56,300 bases of DNA from an uncultured Alphaproteobacteria bacterium (GTDB lineage: Bacteria; Pseudomonadota; Alphaproteobacteria; CAAHEQ01; UBA3637), in assembly GCA_944392145.1 (NCBI GenBank), contig CALXVS010000007.1, positions 1 to 56,300 on the forward strand. The letters run 5' to 3'. A program made the position numbers and the translations under genes. Positions 1 through 9,318 of this stretch are shown in pieces (within the stretch, counting starts at the first letter, position 1; each line of letters begins with the position of its first letter). The notes beneath the pieces were generated by a model. The model was not told the DNA's origin. It saw nothing but the letters and a program-made list of their open reading frames with translations, and searched no databases.

Positions 1-560
1 CCCGAGGGTCCAGGGCAAAGAGTCCTTATTTTGTCGGGGCGTTAATGTCCCCAAAAAGCGGTATCAGTGTTGCTGGATCCTCGCTTTCGCAAGGATGACC
101 ATCGGGGTTGAGTCAGCGTCCGGGACAACTTGTCACGAACGGTGGTTCCCCCTCTGTCGTCACCCTTGGGCTTGACCCGAGGGTCCAGGGCAAAGAGTCC
201 TTATTTTGTCGGGGCGTTAAGGGCAGGAAAAGCGGAATTAGTTTTCCTGGATGCTCGCATTCGCAAGCATGACGGGGGAGGGGGAGCAAGGATGACGGCC
301 GGAGGGGGTGGCAAGGATGACGGCCGGAGGTGAGTCAGCGTCCGGGACTCCTCTCTACCGTCACCCTTGGGCTTGACCCGAGGGTCCAGGGCAAAGATTC
401 CTTATTTTGTCGGGGCGTTAATATCCCTAAAAAGCGGAATATGTTTTTCCTGGATGCTCGCATTCGCAAGCATGACGGGGGAGGGGGATCCTCGCCTGCG
501 CAAGCATGACGGGGGAGGGGGAGGCAAGGATGACGGCCGGGGAGGTATTGCGGGCGGTAT
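1..560. repeat. Mosaic intergenic repeat cluster
   Basis: No gene is seen here. The stretch holds several copies of two hairpin-forming units. Unit B (about 160-225 and 358-425, partial at 1-50) has a stem ACCCTTGGG / CCCGAGGGT followed by TCCAGGGCAAAG and TCCTTATTTTG. Unit A (73-99, 248-275, 460-476, 487-510) has the form GGATCCTCGC-TTTC-GCAAGGAT or GGATGCTCGC-ATTC-GCAAGCAT. Short open frames over these units only echo the repeat and are not believed to be genes. The cluster is related to those at 16.5, 31 and 56 kb. Confidence 0.85.
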
Positions 561-594
561 TTTTATGGGCAGTAAGTCATCTCCTGTCTTGTCC

Positions 595-1797
595 TTATTC
601 CTCGTTCTTTTTAAAGTCATTTAAGTTTAATTGCTTATTTTCATCTGCCAAACCCAATGCTTTCAGTGTTGATGTATAATAATGGGCAGGAAACCAGTAA
701 AGTACTTGTTCCGGTGAAAGTGTGTAAAACAGACTTGATTGCACACCGAATACAAAATCAATTTTAAATCCGCCCAAAATCAGTAATTCATAGGGTAAGC
801 GTTTAGGTAAAAAGACCAAACCAGGAAACCGCTTTTTTAAGATAGGGTTGTCTTCATAATTATTTATTGCAGGATGTGGCTTATAAAAAAATGTATATTC
901 TTTAGGGTTGATTTTTTTATATCCGTCACTCATTAAAAAACCGATAGCTCGTGTATAAGCCAAAAAATTATCTGAATTACGATGCATGATGGGCAGGACA
1001 ATTATCACATTTTTCTTTTTTTGAAACAGTTTTTTTAACGTTTTGTAATCAAACCCGGCCATTTGAAACAGGCGTTCTTTCTCCCATTCACTTAATTCTT
1101 TGGACAATTGGACATAATCCACATTTTCAAGGAAAGATGTGGATAAAGCTTTCATATAGGGGGCATATTGATCATCTTTTTGCATACGCTCGGCAAAAAA
1201 ACAATGCACTGTTAATGGATACAAGCGCCCCAGTATGACGTCAAAGGGAAAAAACATTGGCGCATTTTGATTTTTTATTATTTGTTTCAAATAGTTTACT
1301 GAATAACGAGGCAGGCCGTTTTTTCCCTTTCGGTTGCGCCACTTAGTTGCATTACCGTCTTCATACAAATGAATCATGCGGATTTGTTTTTGGGGAATAA
1401 AGGAGAGTAAAGAGGCACCAAATGTATAAAAATGCTTATTGTTCCCATGAATAACATATTCGGCTTTGGGGAGGCTTTTATAAATTTTTTTAATTTTTTC
1501 TTTTAAAATCTTACCACATATATGAATACCGTGTTCCGAATTGGGACAAGTAACTTCAATTGTGTTTTCCTTAAGTCCTTTATCGTATCCTTGAAAACGG
1601 CGCCACAGGATAATTTTTAAATCTTCCGGCGGTGCTTTTAAATAGGCGACCATTTGTAACAAGCTGGGTGTTGTGGCAACATCCGCAAAAATATGCACAG
1701 TCTGATACGTGTTTTGCCCAGACCACGCCACAGATGGTATGGTCGTCCAAAACAACAGTCCCAGGATTATCAGGGAAACCTTTTTTTTTAAACACAT
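595..1797 (-). CDS. GT80-like sialyltransferase with N-terminal signal sequence
   Basis: A 400-residue protein that matches, from memory, the layout of GT80 bacterial sialyltransferases (Pasteurella PmST1, Photobacterium enzymes), which move sialic acid from CMP-sialate to a glycan. Residues 34-50 (VHIFADVATTPSLLQ) resemble the family's first strand, which reads like YIDHASLPSLQQL. An acidic motif YEDG lies at 145-148, GFDYKTL near 249-254, KPHP at 306-309, YELLIL with Glu337 at 336-341, and QSSLFYTL with Ser354/355. These match the PmST1 residues Asp141, His311, Glu338 and Ser355/356. The TTTW motif after the linker is not conserved. Residues 1-26 look like a signal peptide or membrane anchor, as in Photobacterium members. 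It is the last gene of the addAB operon, 14 nt after the lipoprotein gene. No neuA or neuB is present in the window, so donor and acceptor are unknown. A distant GT-B enzyme with another substrate remains possible. Confidence 0.72.
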   Translation of the reverse strand: MCLKKKVSLIILGLLFWTTIPSVAWSGQNTYQTVHIFADVATTPSLLQMVAYLKAPPEDLKIILWRRFQGYDKGLKENTIEVTCPNSEHGIHICGKILKEKIKKIYKSLPKAEYVIHGNNKHFYTFGASLLSFIPQKQIRMIHLYEDGNATKWRNRKGKNGLPRYSVNYLKQIIKNQNAPMFFPFDVILGRLYPLTVHCFFAERMQKDDQYAPYMKALSTSFLENVDYVQLSKELSEWEKERLFQMAGFDYKTLKKLFQKKKNVIIVLPIMHRNSDNFLAYTRAIGFLMSDGYKKINPKEYTFFYKPHPAINNYEDNPILKKRFPGLVFLPKRLPYELLILGGFKIDFVFGVQSSLFYTLSPEQVLYWFPAHYYTSTLKALGLADENKQLNLNDFKKNEE

Positions 1798-1811
1798 ATG
1801 ATGTTGGCCCC

Positions 1812-2546
1812 TTAATAATAATCAAATTCAACATCATCCCAATCGGTATGGCCGGTTTCGGGAACAACCTTAACCGTTGCAGCGACCGGATTGGGCAAGC
1901 GGGCAACAAAACGTTCCGCCAATCGTTTGGTCGTGACGGTATCGTCGGCCCCGACATAGTGAATTTGCGGCACAGCAGCCAACTGTTTGCGTTCCCGTGC
2001 CGGATTGACGGCATTGGGCATCAAGGGTAATCCGTTTTGATGGCAATACGCATCTGTATCCAAAATACCGGCGATGGTGATCACCCGGCTGACAGACATG
2101 CGGTTGGCCAATAACAGCGCAATAGGGGCCCCGCCCCCGTAACCGACCAATTCAAGACGTGTTGCTTGATGCTTGCGTGCCAAATAGGTCACCAATTCTT
2201 TCATTTCATTGATGATTTCAATGTGATATCGCTCTTGACCCCATAAATCCGGGTTGTTGCAAACGGTGTTTTTGTTGTATTGGCAGGGACGGGTAATATA
2301 CACAACGTTTTGGGATGGATCTTTTTGTGCCAATATTAAGCCGACCGCCCGTTTGGGCGCCGGGTTCCCGTCCCCTTCAATATAAATGCGTAAAGGAGCC
2401 CCTTTTTGCACATTTTTTTCATAAACCGGGATTGAAAAATGCTCGGTTTCAATGGTTTTTATTTCAAACCCGTCCGGGGCGTCGGGCATACCGGCGCACC
2501 CCGCACACATTAGGGTCGCCAATAAAACGGCATATAATTTATTCAT
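1812..2546 (-). CDS. Alpha/beta-hydrolase-fold lipoprotein lacking the nucleophile
   Basis: A 244-residue protein. The N-terminus has a lipoprotein-type signal with the likely lipidated Cys17 (LMCAGC). The rest looks like an alpha/beta hydrolase: IYIEGDGNPAP near 54-64 (oxyanion-hole region), a nucleophile elbow at 135-139 that reads GYGGG, a possible acid Asp201/202 and a possible base His233 (ETGHTDWDD). The elbow normally has Ser at position 137, and the codon here gives Gly, so classic serine-hydrolase activity is not expected. The start chosen is ATG 2546 with GAGG upstream; an in-frame TTG lies three codons earlier. It begins one base after the addA stop codon, so the two are surely co-transcribed. 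Its substrate and role are unknown. Confidence 0.7.
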   Translation of the reverse strand: MNKLYAVLLATLMCAGCAGMPDAPDGFEIKTIETEHFSIPVYEKNVQKGAPLRIYIEGDGNPAPKRAVGLILAQKDPSQNVVYITRPCQYNKNTVCNNPDLWGQERYHIEIINEMKELVTYLARKHQATRLELVGYGGGAPIALLLANRMSVSRVITIAGILDTDAYCHQNGLPLMPNAVNPARERKQLAAVPQIHYVGADDTVTTKRLAERFVARLPNPVAATVKVVPETGHTDWDDVEFDYY

Positions 2547-2547
2547 T

Positions 2548-5500
2548 TTATTCAACCTCGGTTATCGTTAAATTTTCAAGCCAGAGTAAATAGGCACATA
2601 TCAATTTATCAGGAAAAATTTCTTTTAGCAACTGTTTATACGCATTCATTTGATTTTTATAGGCAACCGGTATGTGAGCAACGGATGTCGGCACCCGGCG
2701 ATTGGTTTTGTAATCAATGACGATGACTTTATCCTTTAAAATAACCAGGCGGTCGGCTTGCCCCGAAACCACTTGATTTCCGACCAGACCGACAAGCGGT
2801 ACTTCCGCAAGGGACCCGGGGCCGAACAGGGGCGCAAATCGCGGGTCATCCAGCACTTGGAACAATTGATCGGGGACAGTTATGTCGGCCGGACAGCGTT
2901 TCAAGGCAGCCTCCCGCCGTTTTTCGGGGGCAATATCAGGTAAATATTGCAGCAATTGGTGTAAAAACGTGCCGCGCCGCAGGGCATAGGCCTGATCCGG
3001 CGGCAACAGATGATCATTGCCATCGTCATCCGTCGGGCGTGACGGCATCAGGGGGCGGGTCGGCGTCGGTTCGCTTGGGGCCGGTTGATACAGCCAATCG
3101 GGTAAAGCGGGCGAAAGGACTGCCGATTTGGTCGGCGCAGTTGTTGATGTGATTGCTTTATCGCCACTGTTTGTCAAGCGGATGAGCCCCGTATCCGTGT
3201 GTGTCAGCCATACGGCATCCGCCGGATTGTCGGCCGGTGCCAAAAGGATGTTTTCCATGCCGCTTGGCGGTAAGACGGAATCCAAAGCCCGCCCGATGAG
3301 TTGATACCAGCACCCCTCTTTGACCGGCCGTTTGGTTTGATAGCCGCATATGTATAACCGATCACAGGCCCGTGTTAAGGCCACGTATAACAAACGCCGG
3401 TATTCGGCTTGATCGGCGTCTGTAATGGTATCGCACAATGCGTCCACGGCGGGGGTTTTAAGGGCACTGCGTGCCAGCCACAGCGGTGCACCGGTTGGTG
3501 TTTTAATAAAGGCGGGCATTTGTTCGGGCACAAACGTCGTGTCGGGTAAAAAGACGATGTTGCCTTGCAATCCCTTAGACGCATGCACCGTCATAATACG
3601 CACGGCATCGGCGGCATTTTCCAAATCACGTTTGATTTCAATCGCCCGGGCGCCTAACCAATACACAAATCCCTGTAGGGACGGGGCAGCGGTTTGTTCA
3701 TATGTTAAGGCCAAATTCATCAATTCGTCCAAGGCTTCGTGCACTTCGTGGCCTAATCGGGCGACAAAGGCTTTTCGACCACCGAATTCCCCCAGCACCC
3801 GTGTTAAAAATTCAAATGGGGGTAAAGCATTTAGCTGCCGAAAGGCCTGTAACCGCTCCAAAACCGGATGATTGGTGTCAACCAATGCCTGAAATAAAGA
3901 GCACTTACCGCGGTCCATGGCCGCATGCATCAGTTGGTCTTCCGTGACACCCACCAACGGGCTTTTTAATAAACAGGCCAAATTCAAATCATCGGCGGGC
4001 AATAACACAAACCGTATCAGGGCAATTAAATCCTGAACCGCGATATGATCGCTAAGGGTCAATCGGTCCAGTCCCGCAACGGGAATGTTTAGTTCTTTAA
4101 ATAAGCGCACCAGTTCATGCGTTAATTGCCGCCGCCGTTGCACCAAAATCAAAAAATCCCCCGGACGCACGGCGCGATTTTGTGAATGTAACACATCACC
4201 ATTATCCAACATCTCTTTGATTTTATGTGTTATTTTTTGTGCTAATCGGGTGACGGCTGACGGTTCGGCAATGCGTTCAACAGGGGGCTTCCAACTTTCG
4301 GGGGCATCGCTTTCGGCGGCCTTTTCCAGCGGCCATATTTCCACCAAGCCCGCATGCCCCGTTCGGGTTGACACATGGGGGGCGGTTTCCTGTTCGCCCA
4401 ACACGCCGGCCGCGGCGGCGGGGCAGGCTAACACCTGATTCACAAGGGCCAATACCGCATTTGTAGAGCGAAAAGAGGCATTTAAAGGAATGGTTTCAAA
4501 CCGTTGCCGTGCGGCGGTGACACGGTCACTGAAAAAACGGTGCATACGCTCAAATTCCGCTGGATCGGCACCTTGAAATCCGTAAATGGATTGTTTTTTA
4601 TCCCCCACGACAAATATGGTGCGCGGGCGGGGGGTGTCTTGAAGACCGGCAAAAAACTCGTCGGCCAGGGTTTTGATAACGCTCCATTGCTGGGTATTGG
4701 TGTCTTGGGCTTCGTCCACCAAAATGTGATCAAGCCCGCCGTCCAATTTAAATAAGACCCAAGCTGCCATGGCATTTTGTTCCAATAACGCACGTGTTTT
4801 GGCAATCAGGTCATCATAATCCAGCACCGATTCACGGTGTTTTAATTGGGCGTAAGCTGCCCGAATCCCTTTAGCTGCCGAAAACAGGGCGGATGAGGCT
4901 TCCTTTAACCGAATCGCTTTTATTTTTTGAACGGCTGTATAGACCAAATCAGCCGTTTCGGCCTGTTGATCCGTTAATTTGCGGCGAATCGTTTCTTTGT
5001 CGGTCAAATAGGTTTTTTTTAAGGTATCAAACGTTTCTTTTGTTGCACCGCAAGCAGTAATCAAGCGGTCTTCATCCCAACCGGTTAAGTCAAAATAAGC
5101 GTTTATTGCCGCTTCCCACATTGTGAAATCATCCGGAAGATCGGTTTCAAGTGTTTGTTGCAATAAGGCGGGCAATTTTTCTGCGCTGACGTAGGCGGCC
5201 AGTGTTTCCACCGCCGGTTTTAAAGCGGGATCAGCCAACGTTTGGGCTATCGCTTTATTTAAAAACACGGCCGCCGCGGTTTCATCCAAAATATCAAAGT
5301 TCGGCGAGACGCCGGCTTCCAACGGAAAGCGTTTTAAAACCGATTGGCAAAAGCCGTGAATCGTCATAATTTTCAGGCCGCCGGGGGTTTCCAACGTGCG
5401 TGTGAACAAGTGTTTGGCCGTGCGTTTCACCGTGTCATTCGGAATCTGTCCGGTCAAATTTTCCAATGTTTTTGCCAATTTATCCGCCGGCATAACCGCC

Positions 5501-5730
5501 CAGGCGCGTAGCGTTTTTGTAATGCGGTTGGCCATTTCGGCCGCGGCTGTTTTTGTAAAAGTCAAACACAGCAACCGTTCGGGGGGCGTATCGTTTAACA
5601 AAAGGCGCAGCACCCGATCGGTCAAGACTGTTGTTTTGCCCGACCCGGCCGAAGCTGCCACAAAAGCCGATACAGTGGGATCGGCCGCGCGGCGTTGATG
5701 CATTGTAATGGTATCAATCAAAGCACTCAT
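2548..5730 (-). CDS. addA: Double-strand break repair helicase-nuclease AddA
   Basis: A 1060-residue UvrD/RecB-like helicase with a C-terminal RecB-type nuclease. The Walker A motif AASAGSGKTT is near residue 26, the Walker B motif LVDEAQDTNTQQW near 336, GDKKQSIYGFQGAD near 375, and the helicase motif VHASKGLQG near 715. The nuclease motif GQADRL...VIDYKTNRR lies near 1005-1025. AddA pairs with AddB to resect broken DNA ends and load RecA; it replaces RecBCD in Alphaproteobacteria. Its ATG overlaps the addB stop by 4 nt (ATGA), so translation is probably coupled. Length is near the family norm. In many relatives trxA follows addA; here trxA lies 10 kb away on the other strand. Confidence 0.96.
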   Translation of the reverse strand: MSALIDTITMHQRRAADPTVSAFVAASAGSGKTTVLTDRVLRLLLNDTPPERLLCLTFTKTAAAEMANRITKTLRAWAVMPADKLAKTLENLTGQIPNDTVKRTAKHLFTRTLETPGGLKIMTIHGFCQSVLKRFPLEAGVSPNFDILDETAAAVFLNKAIAQTLADPALKPAVETLAAYVSAEKLPALLQQTLETDLPDDFTMWEAAINAYFDLTGWDEDRLITACGATKETFDTLKKTYLTDKETIRRKLTDQQAETADLVYTAVQKIKAIRLKEASSALFSAAKGIRAAYAQLKHRESVLDYDDLIAKTRALLEQNAMAAWVLFKLDGGLDHILVDEAQDTNTQQWSVIKTLADEFFAGLQDTPRPRTIFVVGDKKQSIYGFQGADPAEFERMHRFFSDRVTAARQRFETIPLNASFRSTNAVLALVNQVLACPAAAAGVLGEQETAPHVSTRTGHAGLVEIWPLEKAAESDAPESWKPPVERIAEPSAVTRLAQKITHKIKEMLDNGDVLHSQNRAVRPGDFLILVQRRRQLTHELVRLFKELNIPVAGLDRLTLSDHIAVQDLIALIRFVLLPADDLNLACLLKSPLVGVTEDQLMHAAMDRGKCSLFQALVDTNHPVLERLQAFRQLNALPPFEFLTRVLGEFGGRKAFVARLGHEVHEALDELMNLALTYEQTAAPSLQGFVYWLGARAIEIKRDLENAADAVRIMTVHASKGLQGNIVFLPDTTFVPEQMPAFIKTPTGAPLWLARSALKTPAVDALCDTITDADQAEYRRLLYVALTRACDRLYICGYQTKRPVKEGCWYQLIGRALDSVLPPSGMENILLAPADNPADAVWLTHTDTGLIRLTNSGDKAITSTTAPTKSAVLSPALPDWLYQPAPSEPTPTRPLMPSRPTDDDGNDHLLPPDQAYALRRGTFLHQLLQYLPDIAPEKRREAALKRCPADITVPDQLFQVLDDPRFAPLFGPGSLAEVPLVGLVGNQVVSGQADRLVILKDKVIVIDYKTNRRVPTSVAHIPVAYKNQMNAYKQLLKEIFPDKLICAYLLWLENLTITEVE

Positions 5731-8585
5731 GCGGGGTCATCCTCTTGCGAATCGTCATTCATCCATTCTTGGGTGCGGGCCAAATGCCGGTAATCATCAT
5801 AACGCGGGGCTTTGCCGGGCACGGGGGTTGCCTCATAGGGGGTTTCGGGGCGGTCAAACACGTCAATCAACCGTTCCAATCCGGCGCGGGTGTGTTCTAA
5901 TAAGGTAAGGGCATCCGATTCGGTGGCCTTGCGCCCCAAAGCACCGGCCACCCGCCCACCTGTGTCGCGGCCGCTTAATTGCCAATGCGTTAAAACGGGG
6001 GGGGCTTTTGAGCCCGAGGAAACCGAAAAACCCCCGGCGCTTAAAATCAAACCTTCCAACGGTAATTGGGGGGCATAGCCGGCCGCAATTTCTGCCAGTG
6101 ACGGCACGGACCCCGTTTTATAGTCAATGAGTTCCACTGTGCCGTCTTGCATTAAATCAATACGATCGGCCCGTGCCGTCAGGGTGAACGCGCCACCCGG
6201 TCGGTTTAAGGTCAACGTGCCCGTTGCTTCCACCGTTGTGGAGCGTGTGAACGGGGCGCGTACGGCTTGATTTTTTGTGACGAACGCGGCAATTTTAGCC
6301 CATTGTGGGGCGAAAAAAGCCCGTTCGGCCGGTGTCAGGGTGCTGTGTGCCAGTGCTTTTTCCCCCTGCGCTGTCAAGACCGCGGTATTAGTGGTATCAG
6401 GGGCGGTTTTAAAGAAATCCTCCAGCACCGCATGCACCAAGGACCCAAAGACCTGCCGCGGGCGGGGTTCTTCCAATTCCGGTAAGGGGAACAGCCCTAA
6501 AATAAAACGGGCATAAATGGCATAGGGATTGCGCATCCACAATTCAATGCGGGTTGCGGCCAATGTGCGCGGCCGTTTGTTAACCGGTGGGCAAGGCGCC
6601 GGCCGTTCGGGCGATGAAAATACCTTGGGTCGGTCCAAAGCCGCCAAAAACGGCAGTGTATCTGTTAAAAACTGTTCCCCGCTTTGTTCGGCTGCCGCAT
6701 CCAATCGGGATAAAAAGCGTGATGGAATCGTCGGGGCGCCACCGCTTTTGGCCGAACGGGTCAACCAAACTTCGGGCGCGGCGCAACAATGCATAAAATC
6801 GGCCGCCAGCGCAGCGGTTTTTGTTTCGGGAACGGGCAGGCCCAGCGCGCGGCGCATCGGGCGGTTTAACCAGGGGCCCGAATCGGGTGTTTCGGGAAAA
6901 ATACCTTCATTTAACCCCCCGATAATACAAACGTCGGGATGAAACAGGCGGGCTTCAATCGGTCCCAAAATACTTAAGCGCGGGTGCGTGCCATAGGCCG
7001 GGCGCACCGATTCGTTCATGAAAAATAAATTGATCAGGCCGCGATAATCCGTAAAATCCATCGGATGGATGACCGATGCCGCCCCTTGCACTTGCGTTAA
7101 AAACGAAAGCGCCGCTTCGCCGGCATCCCCGGCCCACAAGCGCGCCTGACCCGTTTCGGTGAGAGAGGTGGGCGCATTGGTTGCGTCCTTTGTTGTCGGC
7201 GATGTATTGGATGTTTCGGGGGCAGATGCCAATTCCGCCGCTGCATTTAAGTGCAAGGTGAGCCAGTCATTTAACGGACGCAGGGTGCCGTCGGCCGCCG
7301 CCTGCTGCAATTGTTTAAAAAATGGTGGCAGGGCGAGGGTTAAGGGAGTATCATGCCGGCGGGCGTCAACTTCGGCCGCGGACAGGTTCAAATGCGTTGC
7401 CCATGCGGCCGCAAACGGGTGTTTAAACAAGGCGTTTAACGGCCGTGTGCCGGTGTCGGGAACGGCGGCATCGGCCACCAAAGCTAAAAACACACCGACG
7501 GGTGTATGTAATAACGGTTGGCCGGCCGAATCGTCCAAATCAATGCCCCATCGTTTCATTTCACTGATGACCCGCCGGGATAACGTGCGATCGGTTGTTA
7601 CTAACGCCGCCGTTTTGCCGGGTGTTTCCAATATTTGACGTAAAATCAGGGCGCAGGCCGCTGCCTCTTCCGCCGCTGTCGCACAGGTTAGGCGATGTAC
7701 ATTGTGAAAGGCGGCCTTTGTCACCGGTTCCCCTGTTTCGGTTCGGTCGGCAAAGGCCCGATATAACCAATTTTCCCGTGCGGTGTTTGTTTCGTTTGTT
7801 ATCGGATGCACTGCCTGCAAGGAGATTCCCCCGTCCTTCATCAAACGGATTTTTTTATAAAGCGGATGTGTTTCATCGGCCGTATCAAATAATCCTTTGG
7901 AAATATTAAAATCAAAATAATCAAATAAAATAAGTGTATTATCAAATTTATTTAAAGTATTTATTAAGCGATTGACAGCTTTGATGCCGCCGTCAAATCC
8001 CGCCAGCACAATCGGGTGTTCGGGTTTAACGTGTTGGAATTTTTTATTCAGGGCGTCAATTTGACGCACTGTCCGATCCATGGCGTCAATTTGCCCGCGT
8101 TCTTGCAAAATACGCGGCCACCAAACGCGAATAATATCTAAAAACGCCACTGTTTGATTCCAATGTTCGGCAAAGGAAGCCTCTTGAACCAATGTATCCA
8201 GGGCATCAGGGGAGACTTCAAATTGATAAAATTCATCCAACAATGCCCCCAACCCCAATGCGATTTTTAAGGCCGCGGGGAGTGAAGCGACATGCGGTTT
8301 GGCCCGACACAAATGTGTCAGTAATAAGGTGCGTTCCACCGCCGAGCAAGCCGGTGGCAAATCGGCACTTAAATCTTCAAAATCATACAGGGGAATCAAG
8401 CGCGGCAATAACATCGGCCGTGTTTGCGCGTGTTGCAAAAAGGCTTCCTTAACCGTGCGGCAGGCCCGTCGTGTGGGCAAAATGACGCGCACATTGGCTA
8501 AATCACTTTGGGCAGGATAGCGTTCCAACAACACCGTTGTCAGTGTTTTGGCAAAATGATCGGAAAGGCGCGCCGCGTAAATCAT
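5727..8585 (-). CDS. addB: Double-strand break repair protein AddB
   Basis: A 952-residue alphaproteobacterial-type AddB. The N-terminus contains VILPTRRACRTVKEAF, typical of the inactive helicase half, and the PD-(D/E)XK nuclease domain is at the C-terminus: residues near 700 carry ARFILGLFPL and HAVLEDF, and ADRIDLM with ELIDYKTG lies near 830-850. There is no usable Walker A motif, as expected for this family. With AddA it forms the end-resection nuclease that feeds RecA recombination. The gene starts 13 nt after murU and overlaps addA. The Shine-Dalgarno site in front is weak, which fits coupling to murU. Confidence 0.93.
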   Translation of the reverse strand: MIYAARLSDHFAKTLTTVLLERYPAQSDLANVRVILPTRRACRTVKEAFLQHAQTRPMLLPRLIPLYDFEDLSADLPPACSAVERTLLLTHLCRAKPHVASLPAALKIALGLGALLDEFYQFEVSPDALDTLVQEASFAEHWNQTVAFLDIIRVWWPRILQERGQIDAMDRTVRQIDALNKKFQHVKPEHPIVLAGFDGGIKAVNRLINTLNKFDNTLILFDYFDFNISKGLFDTADETHPLYKKIRLMKDGGISLQAVHPITNETNTARENWLYRAFADRTETGEPVTKAAFHNVHRLTCATAAEEAAACALILRQILETPGKTAALVTTDRTLSRRVISEMKRWGIDLDDSAGQPLLHTPVGVFLALVADAAVPDTGTRPLNALFKHPFAAAWATHLNLSAAEVDARRHDTPLTLALPPFFKQLQQAAADGTLRPLNDWLTLHLNAAAELASAPETSNTSPTTKDATNAPTSLTETGQARLWAGDAGEAALSFLTQVQGAASVIHPMDFTDYRGLINLFFMNESVRPAYGTHPRLSILGPIEARLFHPDVCIIGGLNEGIFPETPDSGPWLNRPMRRALGLPVPETKTAALAADFMHCCAAPEVWLTRSAKSGGAPTIPSRFLSRLDAAAEQSGEQFLTDTLPFLAALDRPKVFSSPERPAPCPPVNKRPRTLAATRIELWMRNPYAIYARFILGLFPLPELEEPRPRQVFGSLVHAVLEDFFKTAPDTTNTAVLTAQGEKALAHSTLTPAERAFFAPQWAKIAAFVTKNQAVRAPFTRSTTVEATGTLTLNRPGGAFTLTARADRIDLMQDGTVELIDYKTGSVPSLAEIAAGYAPQLPLEGLILSAGGFSVSSGSKAPPVLTHWQLSGRDTGGRVAGALGRKATESDALTLLEHTRAGLERLIDVFDRPETPYEATPVPGKAPRYDDYRHLARTQEWMNDDSQEDDPA

Positions 8586-8598
8586 CCGAAAACCCCAA

Positions 8599-9318
8599 TC
8601 ACCTTGTTGTTGCGGATAAAAGTAATTCGGCTTGCTCTACCGCGGCGGGGGTGCCGACATGAAACCAGCGGCCGTCATGAATTACAGCCCTTAAACGCCC
8701 CTTTTGTTGGGCTTTATCATATAAATCACGCACCGAAAATACACCCGGTGTCACGCCGTCAAATAAGCGGGGATGCAAAATTTGAACCCCCATAAAGACA
8801 AAGGGAATTTGTGTTTCCCCCGGTTTTTGGCGGCGCGGCAGGCCGTTTTCAATAAAATAATTACCGTCTTTAACGTCGCCAAAGGTGTTTTCAATCGGAA
8901 TCAGAGCCAATAACGCATCCATGTGTTGCGGATTCCATGCCACACGCAGGCGGTCAAAGACCGATAGAGTTTTGTCATCCCACAACGTGTCGGCGTTTAA
9001 GGCAAAAAAACCGTCCGCCCCGCCGTTTTGACATAAATAGGGCAAGGCCTTTTGAATGCCGCCGCCGGTTTCCAGAGCCGTTTCTTCACGGGAAAAATGA
9101 ATGGGAATCGGGCGGGGGGCTAACGCGCGTTCAATTTGGTCCCCCAAATAACACACATTCACGACCACGTTTTGAACACCGGCATTTAATGCTTTATCAA
9201 GGACGGCATCCAATAATGTTTTGCCCGCCACCCGAACCAACGGTTTGGGGCGTGCGTCGGTCAAATGCTGCATGCGGGTGCCGCGACCGGCCGCTAAAAT
9301 CATGGCGGTGCGAATCAT
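8599..9318 (-). CDS. murU: MurNAc-1-phosphate uridylyltransferase-type nucleotidyltransferase
   Basis: A 239-residue sugar nucleotidyltransferase. The signature LAAGRGTRM...PKPLV sits at residues 8-30, and LNADTLWDD with the metal-binding Asp near 110. MurU makes UDP-MurNAc from MurNAc-1-phosphate in the peptidoglycan recycling route that bypasses de novo, fosfomycin-sensitive synthesis. The assignment rests on pairing with the kinase gene just upstream, whose stop overlaps the murU ATG (ATGA), and on the known alphaproteobacterial order amgK-murU-addB-addA. A strong AAGGAGG site precedes the start. Another sugar-1-phosphate substrate cannot be excluded from sequence alone. Confidence 0.87.
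   Translation of the reverse strand: MIRTAMILAAGRGTRMQHLTDARPKPLVRVAGKTLLDAVLDKALNAGVQNVVVNVCYLGDQIERALAPRPIPIHFSREETALETGGGIQKALPYLCQNGGADGFFALNADTLWDDKTLSVFDRLRVAWNPQHMDALLALIPIENTFGDVKDGNYFIENGLPRRQKPGETQIPFVFMGVQILHPRLFDGVTPGVFSVRDLYDKAQQKGRLRAVIHDGRWFHVGTPAAVEQAELLLSATTR

Noticed and set aside
130-624. Short open frames in the left repeat cluster (67-85 codons)
   Set aside because: They read through repeat units only, have no ribosome site and give the same peptide echoes as frames in the other clusters.
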